8,864 nucleotides of DNA. Source: Myxococcota bacterium (lineage in GTDB: Bacteria; Myxococcota_A; UBA9160; PR03). The stretch is from positions 1 to 8,864 of the forward strand of contig JASJBO010000297.1 of assembly GCA_030066475.1 (NCBI GenBank), in the 5' to 3' direction. Below the pieces are notes generated by a model that was given only the letters and a program-made list of their open reading frames with translations, was not told where the DNA came from and did not search any database. The position numbers and the translations under genes were made by a program. Shown here piece by piece: positions 1 to 8,864 of the stretch; the first letter of the stretch is position 1; each line of letters begins with the position of its first letter.

Positions 1-4157
<4,157 letters not shown>

Positions 4158-4169
4158 GACTCCGACTCG

Positions 4170-4176
4170 CCCTCCC
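4170..4176 (-). promoter_or_regulatory. Putative ribosome binding site of rpoB
   Basis: On the coding strand GGGAGGG lies 12 nt before the rpoB GTG. The spacing is long, but no better purine run is present apart from CGGAG almost touching the start. It supports GTG at 4157 as the initiation codon. Confidence 0.5.
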
Positions 4177-4194
4177 AGTGGGTGGTGGATCGAT

Positions 4195-4260
4195 GGCCGC
4201 GGAAGCCGCGGCCGGGCTCGGACCCGGCGCACCGGGCGGCGCCCGGCTCGGCCGGGCGCC
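4195..4260 (-). promoter_or_regulatory. Tandem GC hairpins between rplL and rpoB (candidate attenuator or processing site)
   Basis: The 114-nt rplL–rpoB gap contains three inverted repeats. In transcription order they are: a perfect 10-bp stem with a 3-nt loop (4238-4260, arm GGCGCCCGGC); a 6-bp stem with a 6-nt loop (4211-4228); and a perfect 8-bp stem with a 3-nt loop (4195-4213). The second and third overlap by 3 nt, so they cannot both form fully. A further 5-bp stem at 4223-4236 is an alternative partner. No U-run follows any of them, so this is not a standard intrinsic terminator. In E. coli the same gap holds a partial terminator and an RNase III site that lower rpoB output relative to rplL. 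A similar role here is inferred from position and structure. Confidence 0.6.
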
Positions 4261-4271
4261 GGAACCCCTTG

Positions 4272-4652
<381 letters not shown>

Positions 4653-4661
4653 GGCATTGGA

Positions 4662-4669
4662 CCTTTCCT
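4662..4669 (-). promoter_or_regulatory. Ribosome binding site of rplL
   Basis: AGGAAAGG on the coding strand lies 9 nt before the rplL ATG. A second, out-of-frame ATG (4657-4655) falls between this site and the true start. It opens a 63-codon Ser/Pro-rich frame inside rplL that looks like a shadow. Confidence 0.65.
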
Positions 4670-4681
4670 GAGTGAATCGAA

Positions 4682-4736
4682 GCTCCGGTCGGCCGGAGCG
4701 AACCGTGCGTCGCGGAGCCGGCCCGTGCCGACTCCG
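4682..4736 (-). promoter_or_regulatory. Two hairpins in the rplJ–rplL gap
   Basis: The 93 nt between rplJ and rplL hold two strong inverted repeats. The first transcribed (4713-4736) is a 10-bp stem with one G-U pair and a 4-nt loop. The second (4682-4699) is a perfect 7-bp stem (GCTCCGG) with a 4-nt CCGA loop. It ends 12 nt before the AGGAAAGG of rplL and leaves that site single-stranded. Possible roles are separating rplL translation from rplJ, stabilising an rplL message after cleavage, or acting in feedback control. There is no U-run, so termination is unlikely. The structures are seen; the function is inferred. Confidence 0.55.
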
Positions 4737-4745
4737 ATGCGGAAC

Positions 4746-5282
4746 TCAGCCCTCTTCCGCCAGCACGCCGCGGCGCGCCTCCATGAGGCGGGCGAGCTGG
4801 CCGGCGGGGGCCTGCAGCACGCCGGCGATCTTCGTCGCGGGCGCCTGGATCACGCCGATCAGCTTGGCGCGGAGCTGGTCGAGATTGGGCAGCGTGGCGA
4901 GCGTGGCGATCTCGCCGGAGTCGACCGGCTTGCCGTCCACGACGCCGGCGCGCAGCTCGAAGACCTCGTTCTGCTTGGCGTAGTCGACCAACACCTTGGC
5001 CAGGCCGACCGGATCGCCGTACGACAGCGCCAGGGAGGTCGGGCCGCGGAAGTGCTCGGTGAGCTGCTCGACGTCGGAGCCGGCAGCCGCCAGGCGCAGC
5101 AGGGTGTTCTTCGACACCCGGTACTCGAAGTCGCCGCCCCCCTCGCTGCGGAGCTTGCTGCGCAGGTCGTCGACCGCGCTCACCGAGAGGCCCCGGTAGT
5201 CGGCGACGAACACGCTGGTGGCGCGCTCGAAGCGCTCCTTCAGATCCGAGACTTCGCTCTGCTTCTGGGCTCGGGTCAGCAT
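4746..5282 (-). CDS. rplJ: Ribosomal protein uL10
   Basis: L10 anchors the L7/L12 dimers on 23S rRNA at the base of the stalk. In well-studied bacteria the L10–L12 complex also represses its own message. The protein is 178 aa (165 in E. coli). Family signatures are VFVADYRGLSV at about 24-34, VSKNTLLRLA at 57-66 and FRGPTSLALSYGDP further on. The C-terminal helical tail, which ends in LARLMEARRGVLAEEG, is where L12 dimers normally bind. The ATG at 5282 has AGAGGAA three nt upstream, placed directly after the rplA stop codon, so rplJ is probably translated by ribosomes finishing rplA. Only 10 nt separate it from rplA. Confidence 0.98.
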   Translation of the reverse strand: MLTRAQKQSEVSDLKERFERATSVFVADYRGLSVSAVDDLRSKLRSEGGGDFEYRVSKNTLLRLAAAGSDVEQLTEHFRGPTSLALSYGDPVGLAKVLVDYAKQNEVFELRAGVVDGKPVDSGEIATLATLPNLDQLRAKLIGVIQAPATKIAGVLQAPAGQLARLMEARRGVLAEEG

Positions 5283-5285
5283 GGG

Positions 5286-5292
5286 TTCCTCT
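5286..5292 (-). promoter_or_regulatory. Ribosome binding site of rplJ abutting the rplA stop
   Basis: AGAGGAA fills the space between the rplA TGA (5295-5293) and CCC-ATG of rplJ. It takes up nearly all of the 10-nt gap. Coupled translation of rplA and rplJ is therefore expected. Confidence 0.75.
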
Positions 5293-6000
5293 TCAGGCCG
5301 CCGTCCGCGACGGAACCGAGGCGGGGTCGACTCGCAGCCCCGGTCCCATCGTGGTCGAGATCGAGATCTTCTTGAGATAGGTGCCCTTGGCCGCGGCCGG
5401 CTTCGCCTTCAGCAGGGCGTCGATCAGGCTGACGGCGTTGTCGACCAGCTTCTCGGCTTCGAACGAGCGCTTGCCGATCGATGCGTGCACGATGCCCGCC
5501 TTGTCGACCCGGTACTCGACCTTGCCCGCCTTCTGCTCCTGGATGGCGCGGCCCACGTCCATCGTCACCGTGCCGAGCTTCGGGTTGGGCATCAGCCCGC
5601 GCGGGCCCAGCACCCGGCCGAGCCGGCCGACGACGCTCATCATGTCGGGCGTGGCGATCACGCGGTCGAACTCGAGCCAGCCGTCCTGGATCTTCTTGGC
5701 CAGCTCCTCGCCACCCACGTGGTCGGCCCCCGCGTCGCTGGCCTCCTTCTCCTTGTCGCCCTTGGCGAAGACCAGGATGCGCACCGTCTTGCCGGTACCG
5801 TGGGGCAGCACCACGCCGCCCCGCACCATCTGGTCGGCGTGCTTGGGATCGACGCCGAGGTTCACGGCCAGGTCGACGCTCTCGTCGAACTTCGTCGCGG
5901 GCGCGTCGCGCAGGGTCTGCACCGCGTCCGCGAGCGGGTACAGCTCGTTGCGGTTCACCTTCTCGGCGGCTCCCGCGTAGCGCTTGCCGGGCTTGGGCAT
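5293..6000 (-). CDS. rplA: Ribosomal protein uL1
   Basis: L1 forms the mobile L1 stalk near the E site and helps release deacylated tRNA. In E. coli it also represses translation of the L11-L1 message. The protein is 235 aa (234 in E. coli). The two-domain fold is implied by the conserved N-terminal region ([20 protein letters not shown], about 37-56; then [12 protein letters not shown]), the family signature [19 protein letters not shown] at about 132-150, and the C-terminal return to domain I ending in [18 protein letters not shown]. Start: ATG at 6000, with GGAGGG 11 nt upstream inside the last codons of rplK. The gap to rplK is 7 nt. Confidence 0.98.
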   Translation of the reverse strand: MPKPGKRYAGAAEKVNRNELYPLADAVQTLRDAPATKFDESVDLAVNLGVDPKHADQMVRGGVVLPHGTGKTVRILVFAKGDKEKEASDAGADHVGGEELAKKIQDGWLEFDRVIATPDMMSVVGRLGRVLGPRGLMPNPKLGTVTMDVGRAIQEQKAGKVEYRVDKAGIVHASIGKRSFEAEKLVDNAVSLIDALLKAKPAAAKGTYLKKISISTTMGPGLRVDPASVPSRTAA

Positions 6001-6007
6001 GGCTGGC

Positions 6008-6436
6008 TCAACCCTCCACCACGTCGAGGCCCATCGACCGCGCCGTGCCGGCGATGATGTTCGCGGCCGCGTCGATGTCGTGGGCGTTGAGGTCGGGCAT
6101 CTTGGTCTCCGCGATCTCGCGGACCTGCGTCGTCGTGACCGTGCCGACCTTGTTGCGGTTGGGCTCGCCCGAGCCCTTCGCGATCTTGGCGGCGCTCTTC
6201 AGCAGCACCGCGGCGGGCGGCGTCTTCAGCTCGAAGGTGAAGGTGCGGTCCGCGTAGATCGTGATCACCGCCGGGATGATCAATCCCTGCCGGTCCTGCG
6301 TGCGGGCGTTGAACGCCTTGCAGAACTCCATGATGTTGACGCCGTGCTGGCCGAGCGCGGGGCCGACGGGCGGCGAGGGATTCGCCTGCCCGGCGGGGCA
6401 CTGCAGCTTGACCATGGCCATGACCTTCTTCGCCAC
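6008..6436 (-). CDS. rplK: Ribosomal protein uL11
   Basis: L11 binds the GTPase-associated region of 23S rRNA and works with the L7/L12 stalk in factor binding and in RelA-dependent stringent signalling. The protein is 142 aa, the same as E. coli. The N-terminal domain carries the Pro-rich linker and [19 protein letters not shown] (about 21-39). The C-terminal rRNA-binding domain includes [17 protein letters not shown] and ends in [16 protein letters not shown]. The start codon is GTG at 6436, giving (M)[12 protein letters not shown], which lines up with E. coli MAKKVQAYVKLQ. In-frame ATGs at 6421 and 6415 would cut conserved residues. GAAGGGA, 9 nt upstream, is a moderate ribosome site. The leader is the repeat-bearing nusG–rplK gap, where E. 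coli has the L11 promoter and L1-binding site. Confidence 0.97.
   Translation of the reverse strand: MAKKVMAMVKLQCPAGQANPSPPVGPALGQHGVNIMEFCKAFNARTQDRQGLIIPAVITIYADRTFTFELKTPPAAVLLKSAAKIAKGSGEPNRNKVGTVTTTQVREIAETKMPDLNAHDIDAAANIIAGTARSMGLDVVEG
6012..6017 (-). promoter_or_regulatory. Ribosome binding site of rplA inside rplK
   Basis: GGAGGG on the coding strand lies in the final codons of rplK, 11 nt before the rplA ATG. It supports coupled L11 and L1 translation. Confidence 0.6.
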
Positions 6437-6458
6437 TGTTCCGAGTCCCTTCTATTCG

Positions 6459-6535
6459 GACTTCGCTCGGCTCCGCCTTGCTGCGCGGCGCCCGACCTTC
6501 TGACTTCGCTCGGCTCCGCCTCGCTGCGCGGCGCC
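6459..6535. repeat. 34-bp direct repeat pair in the nusG–rplK gap
   Basis: Two 34-bp copies lie at 6459-6492 and 6502-6535, 43 bp apart start to start. They differ at one position only (T against C at base 21). On the plus strand each starts GACTTCGCTCGGCTCCGCCT and ends in GCTGCGCGGCGCC. The 9-bp spacer is CGACCTTCT. The pair fills most of the 112-nt gap between nusG and rplK. It is not part of a coding frame, and its sequence style recurs in the tuf–tRNA-Trp spacer. Confidence 0.9.
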
Positions 6536-6545
6536 TTGCGGCGCC
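6530..6545 (-). promoter_or_regulatory. GNRA-type tetraloop hairpin after the nusG stop
   Basis: Read on the transcribed strand, GGCGCC-GCAA-GGCGCC begins 3 nt after the nusG TAG. It forms a 6-bp GC-only stem closed by a GCAA loop, which fits the stable GNRA class. No U-run follows. Its 3' arm is also the end of the proximal 34-bp repeat copy. It may protect or punctuate the nusG message, or shape the rplK leader; this is inferred. Confidence 0.55.
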
Positions 6546-6548
6546 TTG

Positions 6549-7148
6549 CTACGCCTTCTCGAGCTGCGTGTAGTCGAGCTCGACCGGGGTGGCGCGGCCG
6601 AACACCTGCACCATCACCCGCACCTTCTCCTTGTCCGGCCGCACCTCGTCGACGAAGCCCTGGAAGTTCGCGAACGGGCCGCTCACCACCCGGACGTTCT
6701 CGCCCTCTTCGAAGCTGATCTTCGGCTTGGGCTTGTGGGCCCCCTCCTTGATCTGCTGCGTCATGCGCGCGACCTCGGCGTCCGAGATCGGCGAGGGCTG
6801 GTTGCCGGCGCCGCCCACGAAGCCGGTGATGCGGGCCGTGCCGCGCACGATGTGCCAGGTCTCGTCGTTCAGCGCCATTCGCACGATGATGTAGCCGGGG
6901 AAGAACTTGCGCTTCGAGGTGCGCTTCTCCCCCTTCACGATCTCGACGACCTGCTCCTCGGGGATCAGGATCTCGTCGAAGAGTTCCTCCTTGCCGAGCG
7001 CCTTCGCGCGCTCGAGCAGGCTCTGCTTCGCCTTCTGCTCGTGCCCGGAGTAGGTGTGGACGATGTACCACTTCTTCTCCGAGGTCGGCTTCTGCGGCGC
7101 GCTCGGCGCCGGCACCGTCCCGACCGGTGTCTGTCCGTCTTCGCTCAC
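6549..7148 (-). CDS. nusG: Transcription termination/antitermination factor NusG
   Basis: NusG binds the RNA polymerase clamp, suppresses pausing, and contacts either Rho or ribosomal protein S10. The chosen product is 199 aa (181 in E. coli). A Pro/Ala-rich N-terminal extension of about 24 residues precedes the NGN domain (KKWYIVHTYSGHEQKAK at 25-41, RKFFPGYIIVRM at 80-91, about 25-125). A KOW domain then runs from about 147 to 199, with GPFANFQGFV at 157-166 and FGRATPVELDY at 183-193. The start is GTG at 7148, which overlaps the secE TGA as GTGA. A longer frame opening at 7271 would add an Arg/Gly-rich stretch that is secE read out of frame, so I rejected it. Translational coupling to secE is likely. 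Confidence 0.96.
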   Translation of the reverse strand: MSEDGQTPVGTVPAPSAPQKPTSEKKWYIVHTYSGHEQKAKQSLLERAKALGKEELFDEILIPEEQVVEIVKGEKRTSKRKFFPGYIIVRMALNDETWHIVRGTARITGFVGGAGNQPSPISDAEVARMTQQIKEGAHKPKPKISFEEGENVRVVSGPFANFQGFVDEVRPDKEKVRVMVQVFGRATPVELDYTQLEKA

Positions 7149-7366
7149 GGCAGGACCCGCCTCACCAGTTCGGCCAACCCGACGTCGACGAGCCCGAGCA
7201 CGAGGGTGATCACCAGCACCACGACCACCACGCCCACGGTTCCCCCGACGGCTTCCTTGCGCTGGGGCCACGTGACCTTGCGGAACTCACCCCGCACGTC
7301 GAGCAGGTACTGACGCGTATCGCCGGCCCAGCGCGCCGGCCCAGACCGCTCGACTTCCTTTGCCAT
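7145..7366 (-). CDS. secE: Protein translocase subunit SecE
   Basis: SecE is the small essential subunit that clamps SecY in the SecYEG inner-membrane channel. The 73-aa product has a short cytoplasmic amphipathic region carrying the family signature FRKVTWPQRKE (about 28-38). One strongly hydrophobic Val/Leu segment follows (about 42-62), then a short Arg-containing tail. This is the one-helix form seen in most bacteria, not the 127-aa three-helix form of E. coli. Start: ATG at 7366 (MAKEVERSGP), with GGCGGAG just upstream. A longer in-frame start at 7432 lies inside the tRNA gene and was discarded. The gene sits 36 nt after tRNA-Trp and overlaps nusG by 4 nt. Confidence 0.95.
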   Translation of the reverse strand: MAKEVERSGPARWAGDTRQYLLDVRGEFRKVTWPQRKEAVGGTVGVVVVVLVITLVLGLVDVGLAELVRRVLP

Positions 7367-7402
7367 GCTCCGCCCGTATCTCCCGCGGATCGTCTCGATG
7401 AT

Positions 7403-7479
7403 TGGCAGGCGCGGAGGGACTCGAACCCCCAACCTCCGGATTTGGAGTCCGGTGCACTAGCCAATTGTGCTACGCGCCT
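7403..7479 (-). tRNA. tRNA-Trp (anticodon CCA), 3' CCA encoded
   Basis: The full cloverleaf can be drawn on the minus strand. The acceptor is AGGCGCG/CGCGCCT (7 bp) and the D stem is GCAC/GTGC around AATTGGCTA. The anticodon stem is CCGGA/TCCGG with loop CTCCAAA, so the anticodon is CCA. The variable loop is AGGTT, and the T arm is GGGGG-TTCGAGT-CCCTC with one G-U pair. The discriminator base is G, as expected for bacterial tRNA-Trp, followed by a genomically encoded CCA at 7405-7403. Total length is 77 nt. Its place between tuf and secE is the usual one in many bacteria, and it is probably cut out of a longer transcript. Confidence 0.97.
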
Positions 7480-7665
7480 GTTCGAAGGACTCCGCTCGCT
7501 GGCCGCTCGGGCCTTGCGCTCGCTGCGCCGCGCTTGCGGCTTCCTCCTTCGATCGCAGTTGCTCCCCGACTCCAGCCGTTGCTTCGCGCGACCTGCGCGG
7601 TCGCTTGTCTGACTCCGTTCGCCTATCGGCTCACTGCGCGCGTCGGGCTGCGCCCGCCGCTTGCA
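7480..7665. repeat. Repeat-like GC-rich spacer between tuf and tRNA-Trp
   Basis: This 186-nt stretch holds no gene I can support. On the plus strand it contains degenerate modules that begin GACTCC (7488, 7568 and 7611) followed by CG-rich runs such as CTCGCTGCGC (7519-7528). That 10-mer also occurs in the 34-bp repeat near rplK (6520-6529). Inverted repeats are TCGAAGGA/TCCTTCGA (7482-7489 with 7545-7552), GCGACC/GGTCGC (7588-7604) and CGGGC/GCCCG (7644-7656). No U-run terminator and no clear sigma-70 promoter boxes are seen, so read-through from tuf into the tRNA is plausible. Confidence 0.6.
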
Positions 7666-8856
<1,191 letters not shown>

Positions 8857-8864
8857 GACTCGCT

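Noticed and set aside
6421..6436. Later ATG starts for rplK (6421 or 6415)
   Set aside because: They would drop the conserved AKKV beginning seen in E. coli L11.
6459..6535. Possible CRISPR array
   Set aside because: There are only two copies, the spacer is 9 bp and no cas genes are present. It is a short tandem duplication, not an array.
6280..7071. A 263-codon minus-strand frame across nusG and rplK
   Set aside because: It is the wrong frame of nusG and rplK, with Arg/Gly/Ala composition. Both real genes have clear family matches.
7149..7271. Longer nusG start at 7271
   Set aside because: The added residues are secE read in another frame and match nothing in NusG. GTG at 7148 fits the family length.
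7367..7432. Longer secE start at 7432
   Set aside because: It would begin inside tRNA-Trp. ATG at 7366 gives the normal SecE length and N-terminus.
7588..7656. Intrinsic terminator after tuf
   Set aside because: Stems exist (6 bp and 5 bp), but neither is followed by a U-run, so I do not call a terminator.
7367..7665. Promoters for tRNA-Trp or secE
   Set aside because: I found no convincing -35/-10 pair in the GC-rich sequence upstream of either gene.

Overview
The window is a conserved bacterial chromosomal core locus. It holds the tuf–tRNA-Trp–secE–nusG–rplK–rplA–rplJ–rplL–rpoB cluster, the translation/transcription block that bridges the str and rif operons. Every gene is on the minus strand, so transcription enters at about 8856 (tuf) and leaves at base 1 inside rpoB. 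rpoB is cut by the window edge just before its stop codon. Very high GC, GTG starts for nusG, rplK and rpoB, and a beta subunit with a proteobacterial-type helical insert suggest a high-GC Gram-negative bacterium. A deltaproteobacterial-type lineage (Myxococcota, Desulfobacterota or a related uncultured group) is my best guess; the phylum is inferred, not demonstrated.

Layout in the direction of transcription. EF-Tu (8856-7666) is followed by a 186-nt GC-rich spacer with no gene, then tRNA-Trp with an encoded CCA end (7479-7403). After 36 nt comes secE (7366-7145), which overlaps nusG (7148-6549) by 4 nt. A 112-nt gap carrying a 34-bp direct repeat and a tetraloop hairpin precedes rplK (6436-6008). 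rplK, rplA (6000-5293) and rplJ (5282-4746) are packed 7 and 10 nt apart. A 93-nt gap with two hairpins leads to rplL (4652-4272), and a 114-nt gap with three GC-rich hairpins leads to rpoB (4157 to beyond base 1).

The products work together in gene expression. EF-Tu brings aminoacyl-tRNA to the ribosome. L11, L1, L10 and L7/L12 form the L1 stalk and the GTPase-associated stalk, and EF-Tu acts at the latter. NusG ties RNA polymerase (RpoB) to the leading ribosome and to Rho. SecE belongs to the secretion channel. Joint transcription would coordinate ribosome and polymerase supply.

I find no undescribed defence, mobile or biosynthetic system here. What deserves a second look is intergenic: the repeat family shared by two spacers, the hairpins flanking rplL, and the lack of room for an L10 leader or promoter before rplJ. 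In coding sequence, tuf stands out for its G-ending codons and rpoB for an extra segment upstream of the rifampicin region. A 1705-codon open frame on the plus strand is an antisense shadow.
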